From Halobacteriovorax sp. (lineage in GTDB: Bacteria; Bdellovibrionota; Bacteriovoracia; Bacteriovoracales; Bacteriovoracaceae): a stretch of 63,528 nt of DNA. Where the stretch lies: positions 1 through 63,528 of the forward strand of contig JAIFLR010000012.1 in NCBI GenBank assembly GCA_020048985.1. The letters run 5' to 3'. Numbering within the stretch: the first letter of the stretch is position 1; each line of letters starts with the position of its first letter. The translations under genes were made by a program, and so were the position numbers. A model generated the notes under the pieces. That model saw only the letters and a list, made by a program, of their open reading frames with translations. It was not told where the DNA came from and ran no database searches. Positions 1 through 9,118 of the stretch are shown in pieces.

Positions 1-240
1 ATCACCTGTGCTCCTTTGGTACTATTTGCGTACGCTGCCAAGAGACTTCCACTGGGAACTCTTGGTTTTCTTGGTTATCTCTCCCCAGGCCTGAAATTCG
101 CATGCGGCTGGCTCATCTTTAAAGAAGTATTGAGTCCTGAGAAAATGCAGGCATTTGTCTTGATATGGATTGCGCTGGTGTGGTACACGGCCGAATCACT
201 TTTAAGCCACAGAAAAGTGAACAGGAAAAAACATGCTTAA
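1..240 (+). CDS. RarD/EamA-family drug/metabolite transporter, 3' end only
   Basis: The frame is open from the first base, so this is the C-terminal part of a gene that begins upstream of the window. About 79 residues are visible, with two hydrophobic helices. The stretch around [20 protein letters not shown] closely resembles the last part of RarD-type EamA permeases, inner-membrane proteins of about 300 residues with ten helices. The substrate of RarD is not established (it was named for chloramphenicol sensitivity). The gene overlaps the following ABC ATPase gene by 8 bases, so the two are probably cotranscribed. A start at position 16 (TTG) is possible only formally; homology continues to the window edge. 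Confidence 0.75.
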   Translation: MTCAPLVLFAYAAKRLPLGTLGFLGYLSPGLKFACGWLIFKEVLSPEKMQAFVLIWIALVWYTAESLLSHRKVNRKKHA

Positions 241-1216
241 GCTAAGTAAGGTCACTAAAGTTTTTGATTTGCGAGGAATCGCTGGCCTTCACTCTATTGA
301 TCTTGAAATTCCAAAAGGCACGGTCTTTGCCCTCATGGGTCCCAATGGTAGTGGGAAAACCACCCTTCTCAACGTCATATCCGGTAAGCTACCGATGGAT
401 TCTGGCTCATTAAAAGTGGCAGGAAAAATACATACTTTTGAAAAAAAGAGTCCCGAGCCCGAGCTCAATGTTCAGCGTTTTTTAATGGAATCAGTTAAGG
501 ATCAAGAGATCGATACTGATAAAAAGCTCCAACTCTCCAGAGATATGGCCGATATTTTTGAATTCACTTTCCAACTCAGACAAAACATTGGTCAGCTTTC
601 TCAGGGACAACTTCAAAAAGTTCTCATGGCCGCTGAACTGATCAATCAACCTGACATCTTATTTCTGGATGAGCCCTTTATTCATTTAGATCCCATGTCG
701 AGAAAAGATATCCTGACCTCACTTTTTACTTACCTACGCCAGAGAGAAATTACTGTTATCTGGATAACTCATGAGCGGGACGAAGCTCTGCGATTTGCTG
801 ACCAAGTGGGACTCATTCAGCATGGAAAGCTTGAACAAATTTCTTCACCAATCGATATCCTAAAAGCACCACGAAACTTATTTGTGGCCCAGTATTTTGG
901 ACATCATAATTTTATAAAAGTCTCTGGTAAGTCAGGGAACTGGAAAACACCTTGGGGAGAAATTAAATCTGATCACGAGGATCAAGAGGCTTATCTAGTT
1001 GTTCCACCTTCGGCTTGGAATGTGGATCACGTCTCTCCCCTGGAAGGAACCATTCTTAACAAGATCCCACAGTACTATACTTGCGAGCTGGAAATAGAAG
1101 TATCAGAGAAGCTTTTTAAAGTGAGTCTCCCACTGGAGACATATTCAAATTGGAAAGAAGGGCAAAAGATCAGACTATGCCCAGATTTGTCTCAGTGTTT
1201 TATCATCCCACTATAG
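233..1216 (+). CDS. ABC transporter ATP-binding protein with TOBE-like C-terminal domain
   Basis: A 327-residue cytoplasmic ATPase that would energise an ABC transporter. Walker A is GPNGSGKTT near residue 35, the signature is LSQGQ (a variant of LSGGQ) near residue 124, Walker B is ILFLDEP near residue 142, and the switch His lies in WITHERDEA. The last 90 residues (from about 235) look like a TOBE domain, as in Pot/Fbp/Mal-type importer ATPases, which often sense substrate or regulators. No permease or binding protein is adjacent, so the substrate cannot be named. The start overlaps the upstream RarD-like gene by 8 bases. Family assignment is secure; import of an anion, metal or polyamine is only inference from the TOBE tail. 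Confidence 0.85.
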   Translation: MLKLSKVTKVFDLRGIAGLHSIDLEIPKGTVFALMGPNGSGKTTLLNVISGKLPMDSGSLKVAGKIHTFEKKSPEPELNVQRFLMESVKDQEIDTDKKLQLSRDMADIFEFTFQLRQNIGQLSQGQLQKVLMAAELINQPDILFLDEPFIHLDPMSRKDILTSLFTYLRQREITVIWITHERDEALRFADQVGLIQHGKLEQISSPIDILKAPRNLFVAQYFGHHNFIKVSGKSGNWKTPWGEIKSDHEDQEAYLVVPPSAWNVDHVSPLEGTILNKIPQYYTCELEIEVSEKLFKVSLPLETYSNWKEGQKIRLCPDLSQCFIIPL

Positions 1217-1270
1217 GAATTCATTCATAATTTCAATAACTTATCGACAATCCAAGGACGTCACTGATTA

Positions 1271-1288
1271 CCTAGGCTACAAGCTAGG
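1271..1288. promoter_or_regulatory. Inverted repeat upstream of the antitoxin gene, candidate autoregulatory operator
   Basis: CCTAG (1271-1275) and CTAGG (1284-1288) form an inverted repeat with an 8-base centre. It is followed by two copies of TAGATTTTT and an AT-rich -10-like stretch before the antitoxin start. RHH antitoxins usually repress their own promoter through such short palindromes. The repeat is seen directly; the role is inferred. Confidence 0.4.
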
Positions 1289-1336
1289 GTAGATTTTTCT
1301 AGATTTTTATAGTAAAATCATGACTACGGAGGCCAT

Positions 1337-1561
1337 ATGGGAGCTAAACAACTTGCAACGAAGATAGATGAAAACATTAAAGCGGCTTTAGATTCTTTTT
1401 GTGAAGAGAAAGGGTTAAAAATTAATAAGTTTTTAGAAGATGCAATACTGGATAAACTTGAAGAGTTTGAAGATGTTTCTGACCTGCGCAAGCTACGTAA
1501 TGAATCCTTTAGACCTTTTGATGAAATTTTAAAAGAGCTTAAGGCAAATGGCAAATTATAG
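1337..1561 (+). CDS. RHH-type antitoxin of a type II toxin-antitoxin pair
   Basis: A 74-residue protein with a short strand (KQLATKIDENI) followed by two helices. This is the ribbon-helix-helix layout of DNA-binding antitoxins, and it is followed by an acidic, probably flexible C-terminal tail that would wrap the toxin. The start is supported by GGAGG about five bases upstream. Its end overlaps the next gene by 14 bases, typical of a coupled antitoxin-toxin pair. It would neutralise the RelE-type toxin encoded next and repress the operon. The family is inferred from size, predicted structure and partner; no catalytic motif is expected. Confidence 0.75.
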   Translation: MGAKQLATKIDENIKAALDSFCEEKGLKINKFLEDAILDKLEEFEDVSDLRKLRNESFRPFDEILKELKANGKL

Positions 1562-1814
1562 AATTGAAATCTCTTCTACAGCTGAAAAAGCATTAAAGAA
1601 GATTCCCAAAAAAGATTTGATCAAGATCGTAGAGTCAATTCAGATTCTTGCCATAAATCCTTTTCCGGAAGGCTGTAGGAAACTGGCCGGCGAAGAAGGG
1701 ACTTACCGTATAAGACAAGGGAATTTTCGAATTATCTATGAAGTAGAAGGAAAAAAATTAAAAGTCCTAGTACTGAAAATCGGCCACCGAAAAGACATAT
1801 ATCGGAATACTTAA
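1548..1814 (+). CDS. RelE/ParE-family toxin
   Basis: An 88-residue basic protein with the RelE/ParE pattern. It has an N-terminal strand-helix (YRIEISSTAEKALKKIPK), a central loop with NPFPEGCRKLAG, then YRIRQGNFRIIYEV and the closing strand LKVLVLKIGHRKDIY. In RelE-type toxins the Arg residues on the central strands and the C-terminal His/Arg/Tyr cluster act in ribosome-dependent mRNA cleavage; ParE-type members poison gyrase. The GxFRIIYEV and GHRKDIY segments favour RelE. An AAGG sequence three bases before the ATG supports the start. It overlaps the antitoxin by 14 bases. The target (mRNA or gyrase) cannot be settled from sequence alone. Confidence 0.85.
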   Translation: MANYRIEISSTAEKALKKIPKKDLIKIVESIQILAINPFPEGCRKLAGEEGTYRIRQGNFRIIYEVEGKKLKVLVLKIGHRKDIYRNT

Positions 1815-1817
1815 GAT

Positions 1818-2525
1818 ATGAAAATTGTCTTTGCATTAATCATTTTATCGATTCCTCTTGCTTCATCCGCTTTGGAATGTTCTTGGTGGCAGAGTAAAGT
1901 ATCTGCATCCAATGTGGATAAGCATCCTCGTCAGCAAACAACTGTTCGAAAACATCCTAGAGTTGAGTATTGTAGGAACAAATGGAAAGATGCAGATCTT
2001 TACATAAAGCAATTTAAAACTGAACCGATTTCAGGGTGGTTACATAAAGGCGAAGCTTTTAAGAAGTGGAGTAGAGACGAAATTCAAGTTGTACTTGAAA
2101 TTTTACCTACCTTGCCTTCTTGGACACAAATCCCAAATTACAATTTTCGTCGAGCAAAAGATTCCATACATAAAGGAAATCCTGCGACGAGTGAACTGAT
2201 CCATAAGTCAATAATTCTTTACGATCAGTTTTTTAAAGAGCCAAATAAGAAATCTGTTATCGTTCATGAGTCATCCCATCACATTTATAAAAACTTAGGC
2301 CCTGATGGCGTTAAAGAGTTTGCTGATCTTTCAGGCTGGGAGCTTGAGGTTGATAAGACAGGAAAAGTTTTTGAAATTCCTCCTAAGGTTTTGATAAAGT
2401 CTGATTCGTCGGTGAGTAAAGAAGAAGATTTCTCCAATCATGTGGAAGAATTTCATGACTCTCCAGAGGCGTATGCGAAGAAATATCCCAAGATTCATCA
2501 ATTTCTCAAAGGAAAATTGAAATGA
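1818..2525 (+). CDS. Secreted zincin-type metallopeptidase, putative
   Basis: A 235-residue protein with an N-terminal signal peptide ending near SSALEC. HESSH at residues 150-154 matches the HExxH zinc motif. A downstream EEDFSNHVEEF segment, followed by a P-x-A-x-KYPKIHQFL tail, resembles the EDF-type third-ligand region seen in several secreted zincins (anthrax-lethal-factor-like and related families). I infer a secreted or periplasmic zinc peptidase with no known substrate. It starts three bases after the RelE-type toxin stop and its stop overlaps the next start (ATGA). The three genes may therefore be one transcript, although this one could also be read independently. Family membership beyond zincin is uncertain. 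Confidence 0.65.
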   Translation: MKIVFALIILSIPLASSALECSWWQSKVSASNVDKHPRQQTTVRKHPRVEYCRNKWKDADLYIKQFKTEPISGWLHKGEAFKKWSRDEIQVVLEILPTLPSWTQIPNYNFRRAKDSIHKGNPATSELIHKSIILYDQFFKEPNKKSVIVHESSHHIYKNLGPDGVKEFADLSGWELEVDKTGKVFEIPPKVLIKSDSSVSKEEDFSNHVEEFHDSPEAYAKKYPKIHQFLKGKLK

Positions 2526-2950
2526 TGAAATTAATATTATTGTTTTTAATAGCGGCATGTACTTTAAGTCAAAAAAATTACGAAAAATATGCAGTGATTG
2601 ATCAGTTATGGCATGAAAAAGCTACAAAAGATCAGGTGATTAAAAATCTCGGATCTGATTTTGAGGAAAAACATAAGGGAATTATCTATCGGTTTCCTTG
2701 GAAATCAATTGAAAGTGGGCACTTCTTTGATTCATCTGGAAAACTGACTGTGCAGTTCTTATTTGTCCCGAAGGAAAAATTTCGGGAGTTTAAAAAAAAT
2801 ATATCATGTTCATGGATTGAAAAATCAGAGTCTAAAGATATTGGTCATACCATAGTCACAATTGAATCGGGTAAGTGTGCTTCAGAAAATATTTCTTATG
2901 AATATCGTCCATCAATGCTTTTGTATGAATTTCGATGGGAATCGAATTGA
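2522..2950 (+). CDS. Putative lipoprotein of unknown function
   Basis: A 142-residue protein with a short hydrophobic N terminus followed by the lipobox IAAC, so it is probably a lipoprotein anchored at the inner or outer membrane. The mature part contains two further Cys residues and no domain I recognise; alternating strands suggest a small beta-rich fold. ATG at 2522 overlaps the stop of the zincin gene (ATGA), and a second in-frame ATG at 2525 would also serve. Tight coupling to the zincin suggests a shared task, perhaps an inhibitor or partner, but that is inference. Confidence 0.6.
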   Translation: MMKLILLFLIAACTLSQKNYEKYAVIDQLWHEKATKDQVIKNLGSDFEEKHKGIIYRFPWKSIESGHFFDSSGKLTVQFLFVPKEKFREFKKNISCSWIEKSESKDIGHTIVTIESGKCASENISYEYRPSMLLYEFRWESN

Positions 2951-3210
2951 AAACGCTCCCGATTGTGATCTGTACCCAAAAAAAGGGACCGTTTAATAAA
3001 AATACGGGGGATTTATTCATCCTGTGATTCAGTATTTAGTGTTAATACTTTTTCACTCATAAAATCCGTGTCTTCCAAGTTGCTGGGGGGGAGCCTCTTG
3101 CCAGAATTAAGAAAAAATGGGGTAAGTAGTGGAAAACTTGCAGCTAAAACTCGACAAAACTTCCCCAACAACCCTAGTCTAACTCCTCTCAATTGTGATA
3201 AGTACTGTCC

Positions 3211-4116
3211 ATGGCCGTAACCTATTTTGATAAAGAAAATTACCAGCGTAAGCCGGAGTGGCTTAAAGTTAAACTCCCCCAGGGTGACGACTTTAAAGAT
3301 ATCCGCAACAACCTTCGTGAGAAGGGACTAGCGACTGTTTGTGAAGAAGCTAAATGCCCAAATATTTCTGAGTGCTGGAGTGGTCGCACCGCGACTGTAA
3401 TGATCCTAGGAGATACCTGCACGCGTGCTTGTAAATTCTGTAATGTTAAAACAGGAAATCCAAAGGGTTTTCTTAATCCAGAAGAAATTCAGAATACGTC
3501 GAATATGGTGAAGATCATGAATCTTCGTTATATCGTTATCACGAGTGTTGACCGCGATGATTTAGCTGATCATGGGGCCGGACATTTTGCCGCCGTCATA
3601 AAAAAAGTAAATGAAGATCATCCTGAAACAAAAGTCGAAGTTCTAATTCCGGATTTTGCCGGAAGTGAAGAGCGCATGCATACGCTGGCACAAGCAGCGC
3701 CATACGTGATTGCTCAAAATATTGAGACAGTCAGAAGGCTCACTCATCCAGTAAGAGATATTCGCGCTGGGTATGATAAGACTCTAGATTGTTTAAAATT
3801 CTACAAAGAGAACTACCCTCATATTCAAACTAAAACCTCCATCATGGTTGGTCTGGGTGAGACATGGGCCGAGATCCAAGAAACTCTTGAAGACGTCAGA
3901 AAAGCTGGTGTCGACATTGTAACTTTTGGTCAATATCTTCAACCATCAAAACGCCATTTGAATGTTGAACGTTTTTATACCCCAGAAGAGTTTGATGAGT
4001 TAAAACGTATGGCGCTTAAAATGGGCTTCAAGTTTGTTGCTTCAGGCCCCTTAGTCAGAAGCTCTTATAAAGCTGGGGATTTCCTGGACTACGTCGAAGC
4101 CAATTCTAAGTTATGA
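3211..4116 (+). CDS. lipA: Lipoyl synthase
   Basis: LipA inserts two sulfur atoms into protein-bound octanoyl groups to give lipoyl cofactor for pyruvate and 2-oxoglutarate dehydrogenases and the glycine cleavage system. At 301 residues it has normal length. The auxiliary cluster Cys are C44, C49 and C55 (CX4CX5C). The radical SAM cluster Cys are C70, C74 and C77 (CTRACKFC). The C terminus has the conserved RSSYKAGDF segment with the essential RSSY. The gene overlaps lipB by an ATGA junction, so the complete de novo lipoylation pathway is in one operon. No clear Shine-Dalgarno sequence precedes the ATG, which is unlike most neighbours. Confidence 0.97.
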   Translation: MAVTYFDKENYQRKPEWLKVKLPQGDDFKDIRNNLREKGLATVCEEAKCPNISECWSGRTATVMILGDTCTRACKFCNVKTGNPKGFLNPEEIQNTSNMVKIMNLRYIVITSVDRDDLADHGAGHFAAVIKKVNEDHPETKVEVLIPDFAGSEERMHTLAQAAPYVIAQNIETVRRLTHPVRDIRAGYDKTLDCLKFYKENYPHIQTKTSIMVGLGETWAEIQETLEDVRKAGVDIVTFGQYLQPSKRHLNVERFYTPEEFDELKRMALKMGFKFVASGPLVRSSYKAGDFLDYVEANSKL

Positions 4117-4853
4117 TGTCTTTTTTTTTCTCCCAAATTTCTTTAAGTGAATTTGGTTTAGATCAAACGAACCTTCAAGAATTAAATGAAAGAACAATCC
4201 TCGTCAAAAAATGGAACTGGGACTACGGTCTGGCCCATAAGTTTCAGCGTAAATGTCTTGAGCTTTTAGAAGCGGCCCCGCAAACAAGAATTCTCATTTG
4301 CTGCAGTCATCCCCGAGTTTTCACCAATGGTCGGGGGCTTCAGAAGCCTAGAAAAGGCGAAGTGCTCAATTTGGTAGAGTTTGATAAGTCACTTGCAGCA
4401 AGACTTCCTTTTCCCTTTTATCAAATCGAGCGTGGTGGTGGTCTCACTTTTCATCATCCCGGCCAGATGATTATTTATCCTATTGTAAGACTCAATCCTA
4501 AAACCCTCTCCCTCTCTTCAATGATTAATGATCTTTTTGATTATGCCATTGATACGCTCAAAGACTGGGGGCTCAGTGGTCTAAGCCACGAGAATAAACT
4601 TCTGGGGCTTTGGCATGGTGATCGCAAACTCGCCTCTATGGGGATTGCCATCGAAAAATTAACGACGTTTCACGGGATGGCCTTGAACTTTTACAAAGAT
4701 GAAGAGATGAAGCGTGCTCTAAATGCAGTCAATCCCTGCGGTCTCAATGCCGAAACTTATACATCAGTTGAAGAATTGATGGATTTAAAAAATAAAACTC
4801 TGGATGATTTCGCAGATAGTTTTTTGAGGAGACTCGCCCATGCCTGGAAATAG
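4113..4853 (+). CDS. lipB: Octanoyl-[acyl carrier protein]:protein N-octanoyltransferase
   Basis: LipB moves octanoate from acyl carrier protein to apo-lipoyl domains, giving the substrate for LipA. The 246-residue protein has the family motif RGGGLTFHHPGQMIIYP, the catalytic Lys in KLASMGI, the FHGMALN segment and the catalytic Cys in NPCGL. The N terminus (about 30 residues before RTILVKKWNWDYG) is somewhat longer than in typical LipB. The gene starts within the lipA stop (ATGA) and overlaps aroC by 14 bases, so translation of all three is probably coupled. Confidence 0.95.
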   Translation: MMSFFFSQISLSEFGLDQTNLQELNERTILVKKWNWDYGLAHKFQRKCLELLEAAPQTRILICCSHPRVFTNGRGLQKPRKGEVLNLVEFDKSLAARLPFPFYQIERGGGLTFHHPGQMIIYPIVRLNPKTLSLSSMINDLFDYAIDTLKDWGLSGLSHENKLLGLWHGDRKLASMGIAIEKLTTFHGMALNFYKDEEMKRALNAVNPCGLNAETYTSVEELMDLKNKTLDDFADSFLRRLAHAWK

Positions 4854-5841
4854 TTTTGGACAAATGCTCAAGATAACAACTTTTGGCGAATCTCATGGAG
4901 AAGCCTTAGGGGTCGTGATTGATGGCATGCCCGGAAATTTATTGGTCAATATTGAAGACCTCAAAAAAGAGCTTAAGAGAAGAGCTCCGGGCCAGCATAA
5001 AGTACATACTGCCCGCAAAGAAGATGATCTTCCGGAAATTCTCTCGGGAGTTTTTGAAGGCAAAACTTTAGGCACACCTATCTCAGTGATTGTGAGAAAT
5101 ACGAATCAAAAAAGCGAAGATTACAGCAAACTTAAAGATCAGTATCGTCCGGGACATGCTGACCGAACGACCACTCAAAAATACGGAATTCGGGATTACC
5201 GCGGTGGCGGAAGGGCCTCAGGCCGGGAAACACTTGCCCGCGTGATCGGTGGCTATTTCGCAGGGCTGATCATTCCCAACATCAGTGTATACGCCTACAT
5301 CGAACAAATTGGGCCTTATAAATTAAAAAATCATCCCCAGGACCACAAAGTGGACCGGGGTGAAATCGGTATTCCTGATCCTTCTTTAACCAAAGAAGTA
5401 ATTACCTTCTTAGAAGACTGCAAGACCAAAGGTGAATCTGCCGGTGGCATTGTCAGTGTTTCAATTCTTAATTGTCCAAGTGGTTTAGGTGAGCCCGTTT
5501 TTGATAAACTCAAAGCTGACCTGGCCAAGGCGATGCTATCCCTTCCCGCTTGCACAGGCTTTGGTCTTGGCGAAGGTTTTGGATTCGCTAATCTTTTGGG
5601 AAGTGAAATTTCAAGTCAGTCTCATTTTTTTGGTGGAATGGAAGGTGGAATCTCTAACGGAGAACAGATCCATTTCAAGCTTGCCTTTAAGGCCCCATCT
5701 ACCGTTGGGGAAAATGCGAAAGAAGGCAGGCACGACCCTTGTGTTCTTCCGAGAGTCGTTCCCGTGGTTGAAGCGATGGCCAAACTAGTTATTTCTGACC
5801 ATTTTTTAAGACAGAATTCTTACGTGCCTTTTCTTCCTTAA
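4840..5841 (+). CDS. aroC: Chorismate synthase
   Basis: AroC converts 5-enolpyruvylshikimate-3-phosphate to chorismate, the last step of the shikimate pathway, using reduced FMN. The 333-residue protein has the N-terminal signature GQMLKITTFGESHG, the central RPGHAD and GGGRASGRETLARV segments, GGISNG, and the C-terminal RHDPCVLPRVVPVVEAM motif. It is at the short end of the family range. The ATG at 4840 lies inside the end of lipB. The last 53 bases overlap the end of the convergent LtaS-like gene, so both C termini are encoded on opposite strands of the same DNA. Confidence 0.96.
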   Translation: MPGNSFGQMLKITTFGESHGEALGVVIDGMPGNLLVNIEDLKKELKRRAPGQHKVHTARKEDDLPEILSGVFEGKTLGTPISVIVRNTNQKSEDYSKLKDQYRPGHADRTTTQKYGIRDYRGGGRASGRETLARVIGGYFAGLIIPNISVYAYIEQIGPYKLKNHPQDHKVDRGEIGIPDPSLTKEVITFLEDCKTKGESAGGIVSVSILNCPSGLGEPVFDKLKADLAKAMLSLPACTGFGLGEGFGFANLLGSEISSQSHFFGGMEGGISNGEQIHFKLAFKAPSTVGENAKEGRHDPCVLPRVVPVVEAMAKLVISDHFLRQNSYVPFLP

Positions 5842-7855
5842 GATAAAGATCCGTTAGACCTACTAAGCTTTCCGCTTTTCTTTTCATTTCTAAAAGTTCA
5901 GGTGTCTCTGTTGCAGGAATGAGAGTCTTCTGACTGTCCGTTTTCCAATTCCAATATTGGCCATGGTGGTAAGATCCCTTTTCATTCGCAATGATCCCTG
6001 CACTATTTTGTGCAATTCCTTTCTCACCGATTAAATCATCACCCAACTTTAGGTACTCCTGCCCGGATAAAGTTAAATGATAGAGCGTTGGAAAGATATC
6101 TTCATGGGAACCAAAATTATTTGAATTATAAGATGTCGGTTTTAGTCGATCAGGAACATAAAGATAAAAGGGAACTGCGTATCTTGCAAACTCTTCATCA
6201 AGATCTACCCCTTTGGCGATCCAGTAGCTGTGGTCACCAGTCAGTGCCAGGACAACTTTATCATTTAGAGCAGTCTCTTTTATTTTAGATATAAACTCCC
6301 CTACTTTTTGATTTGAGTACTGAAGGCCCAGAAATCTTTTTTGGGAGATTTCTTCGCCAACTGTTACTTTTTTTGCAATTTCCGGACTCATCTCCATAGG
6401 AAGAGTGTTGTATGAAGAAGGAAACTCAAAAGGAGGATGATTCGAAGTCGTGAGAACCAGGAAGAACTGCGGCTTAGTGGCGGTTCTGAGATGCTCGTCT
6501 ATGAAGGCGTAAAGGTACTCATCAAAAATCCCCCATTCATTACCCAGATCACGTGCCTCAATATTATTGAGTTCAGGCATCGCCTCTTTGACTTCATCCG
6601 CGCCCCAGAGGTGATCATAGCCCTGGACCGATAAATATTTCCCTAAATCTCTCCAACCTAGTTTTCCTCCGTAAAGAAAATGCGTCTCATAACCAGCTTT
6701 TTTGTAAGGGAGATGTCCCGAAATATCCAAAGGAACTTTCATGAATTCGGACTCGGATAAGAATCTGGCCCCTGGGCGAATCACCTGTGAGTTGGCAATG
6801 GAAACAAGGCTTCCAATCGTTCCATTTTCAGCAGATAGAAAATTTTCAAAGAGGATACCATTTTTAAAATGCTCATCCAGGGAACCAAGAATATTAAACT
6901 GCGCCGAATTGTGTTTATTCCAGTACGTCCCAAAACTCTCCATCACGACGAGTACCACATGAGGAGGATTTTTAGCCGCCTCCGTGTTCACAGGCGTTGT
7001 TCTCTTTAGATTTTCTATCAATCCTTTATCATTTGGCGTTTTTGAAAAGGCTACTTCATAAGCAGATTCCCAGCTTTCAAAGCCATAATTCCTGAGGTAA
7101 TCAACCGGCTTGTTCCCAAAAACTTTTCGAATCTTCAGGGCCCGATTAAATGTTAAAGCCCCATTGAGGGCTATTTTATTAATAAATTCGTTAGAACTGA
7201 TATGGGCATCTTCCAGCGACAAAGGGAGTCGTGAAAAGTTTCCTCGGGCAAAAAGAGCTATCATGACCAGCCCAATAGCAAAGCTTCCTAAAAAGCGAAA
7301 ATCAAATTTCTTAGCTTTGAGATCAAAATCGTAGACAGAAAAAAGAAACTTCAGGAACCGAAAGAAAGCATACTTCCCCAGGACAATGACTGTCAGCCAC
7401 AAAGGCAGATTGTAATTTTTCCAAATAGAAGTAAGAAGGGCAAAGGTGTCATCTTCAATGAAACCAAAAAATAATATATTTAAATGGTCTTGAAAATAGG
7501 AATAAAAACCATAGTCACAAACATAAAGCCAAAAGAGTGCTCCATATCCAAACAGAAGCAGACTCAGGACAAGGAATCGCAGGATTTTTATCGAAATTTT
7601 TCCCGGTATCAAATATCCCAGGTTCATCAGGATGAAAGGCAAAGCGTTGATATAGGCCAAAGGCATCAGGTCATAGCGCATCCCTAACCAGATCGCAGAC
7701 CTAACATCCCCCACTTGGGCCAGGAGTTCGGCTGTGTCACCGAAAGCAAATGAAAAGGCCAGGCGAGCAAGCGTCAAGAGAGACAACATGCACGCAAACA
7801 GAAAAATCTGATTCTTGATCCAGCGCCAATAATAGTGTTTAAAAGACAAATTCAT
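5789..7855 (-). CDS. LtaS/MdoB-like phosphoglycerol or phosphoethanolamine transferase
   Basis: A 688-residue inner-membrane protein with about five N-terminal membrane helices (to about residue 205) and a periplasmic sulfatase-fold domain. Metal-site features of the alkaline phosphatase superfamily are present. These are VVMESFG (Glu near 306), the probable Thr nucleophile in ENGTIGS near 345, and LTGDHSYW with Asp-His near the C-terminal third. In Gram-negatives such proteins transfer phosphoglycerol to periplasmic glucans or phosphoethanolamine to envelope glycans; in Firmicutes they make lipoteichoic acid. The substrate here is unknown. It is convergent with aroC and overlaps it by 53 bases. 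Confidence 0.85.
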   Translation of the reverse strand: MNLSFKHYYWRWIKNQIFLFACMLSLLTLARLAFSFAFGDTAELLAQVGDVRSAIWLGMRYDLMPLAYINALPFILMNLGYLIPGKISIKILRFLVLSLLLFGYGALFWLYVCDYGFYSYFQDHLNILFFGFIEDDTFALLTSIWKNYNLPLWLTVIVLGKYAFFRFLKFLFSVYDFDLKAKKFDFRFLGSFAIGLVMIALFARGNFSRLPLSLEDAHISSNEFINKIALNGALTFNRALKIRKVFGNKPVDYLRNYGFESWESAYEVAFSKTPNDKGLIENLKRTTPVNTEAAKNPPHVVLVVMESFGTYWNKHNSAQFNILGSLDEHFKNGILFENFLSAENGTIGSLVSIANSQVIRPGARFLSESEFMKVPLDISGHLPYKKAGYETHFLYGGKLGWRDLGKYLSVQGYDHLWGADEVKEAMPELNNIEARDLGNEWGIFDEYLYAFIDEHLRTATKPQFFLVLTTSNHPPFEFPSSYNTLPMEMSPEIAKKVTVGEEISQKRFLGLQYSNQKVGEFISKIKETALNDKVVLALTGDHSYWIAKGVDLDEEFARYAVPFYLYVPDRLKPTSYNSNNFGSHEDIFPTLYHLTLSGQEYLKLGDDLIGEKGIAQNSAGIIANEKGSYHHGQYWNWKTDSQKTLIPATETPELLEMKRKAESLVGLTDLYLKEEKARKNSVLKNGQK

Positions 7856-7885
7856 AAATGACCTCTACGACAGAGATCTTAGCAA

Positions 7886-8989
7886 TTATTCTTCGCCTTG
7901 GTCACCAAACATTAGATTTCTCTCAAAATCATCTGGGCGAGTGGCGTTGCCTTTGGCCTCTTCCATACTAATCAGGCCGTCTTTGTAGAGTTTCGTAATG
8001 GCCTGATCAAAGCTTTGAGCTCCTGACCCACCCTTACCTGCACCTTTCTCAATGTACATGTAAATTTCTTTGGTTTTTGTCGGATCCAGAATTGATTCTT
8101 TAATCCCTGGATTATTAATCATAATTTCCTGGGCGGCAATTCTGCCTTTGCCATCAATGGTTTTAAGCAGACGTTGTGAGACCGTCGCATGCAAGTTATC
8201 AGCAATTCGCACTCTCACTACACTCTGCTCTTCAGGCGGAAACATCGAAATCAGTCGACCAATAGTACTTAGAGCATCTGTGGTATGGACTGTTCCAAAA
8301 ACTAAGTGACCAGTTTCTGCTGCCTTTAGTGCAATCGAAATCGTTTCTGCATCTCGCATCTCCCCGATCAAAATAATATCCGGATCTTGTCTGAGGGCAG
8401 ATCTAAGTGCTGAACCAAAATCTGAAGTATCTTGACCGATTTCTCTTTGAGTGATTCTTGCCTTGATAGGGGAATGAACATACTCTACAGGGTCTTCCAG
8501 AGTTAAAATATGAACCGCGGCAGTTTTATTAATATAGTTAATCATCGCTGCTAACGTAGAACTTTTTCCTGAACCAGTTGCTCCGGTTACTAAAACCAGG
8601 CCAGCATTGGCCTCGGCAATTTTATTGATTACCGCCGGGAGTTTCAGCTCCTCAGTCGTAGGAACTTTGTCATTAATGAGTCGAAGGATTAAGCCTAACT
8701 TTCCCTGGTAACGCATAAGATTGTAACGGACTCGGCAAATTTTTGGCACCGAGAACGAACCATCGTGTTCCTTAATCGTGTCTAGCTTCTTTAAAACATC
8801 AGCGTCTTTGATCATGAGGGAGCAGCAAAGTTTTAAATCTTCGTTGGTAAGAGGGTCTAGCTTTACTGGAACCAAGTCTCCTCGCACTCTAAAGCAAGGC
8901 TTCTCATCAGTTCTTAGATGGATGTCACTGACGCCAGCCGACGATGCTGATTTGATGAGACTCACAAAGGCTTCTTTGGTCAATGCCAT
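7886..8989 (-). CDS. pilT: PilT-family type IV pilus retraction ATPase
   Basis: A hexameric cytoplasmic ATPase that depolymerises type IV pili for twitching or retraction. It carries GATGSGKSS (Walker A), the Asp box (TLEDPVEYVH), Walker B with IILIGEMRD, and the His box GHLVFGTVHTTDA. The usual PilT AIRNLIRE element is replaced by GIKESILD, so it may be a PilT paralogue or PilU-like protein. I chose the ATG at 8989 (MALTKEAF..., 367 residues) because family members begin here. The longer frame to 9073 uses TTG and adds 28 unaligned residues. No other pilus gene is nearby. Confidence 0.88.
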   Translation of the reverse strand: MALTKEAFVSLIKSASSAGVSDIHLRTDEKPCFRVRGDLVPVKLDPLTNEDLKLCCSLMIKDADVLKKLDTIKEHDGSFSVPKICRVRYNLMRYQGKLGLILRLINDKVPTTEELKLPAVINKIAEANAGLVLVTGATGSGKSSTLAAMINYINKTAAVHILTLEDPVEYVHSPIKARITQREIGQDTSDFGSALRSALRQDPDIILIGEMRDAETISIALKAAETGHLVFGTVHTTDALSTIGRLISMFPPEEQSVVRVRIADNLHATVSQRLLKTIDGKGRIAAQEIMINNPGIKESILDPTKTKEIYMYIEKGAGKGGSGAQSFDQAITKLYKDGLISMEEAKGNATRPDDFERNLMFGDQGEE

Positions 8990-9118
8990 GATTAAAATTC
9001 TTTTGTTAATGATTTCCCTTACTTTATCGTCCAAAGTCTTCACAAGGTTTAGCGTCTTCCCTATATCCGACAACCTCGATCAAGTGAATAATCCCGAGCG
9101 AGTCACCGAAGAGGGAGA

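Noticed and set aside
1324-1554. 76-codon minus-strand frame opposite the antitoxin
   Set aside because: It mirrors a well-supported gene with its own ribosome-binding site and has Ser-rich shadow composition.
8990-9073. Longer PilT start at 9073
   Set aside because: It needs a TTG codon, adds 28 residues that do not fit the family, and the family start MALTKEAF lies at 8989.
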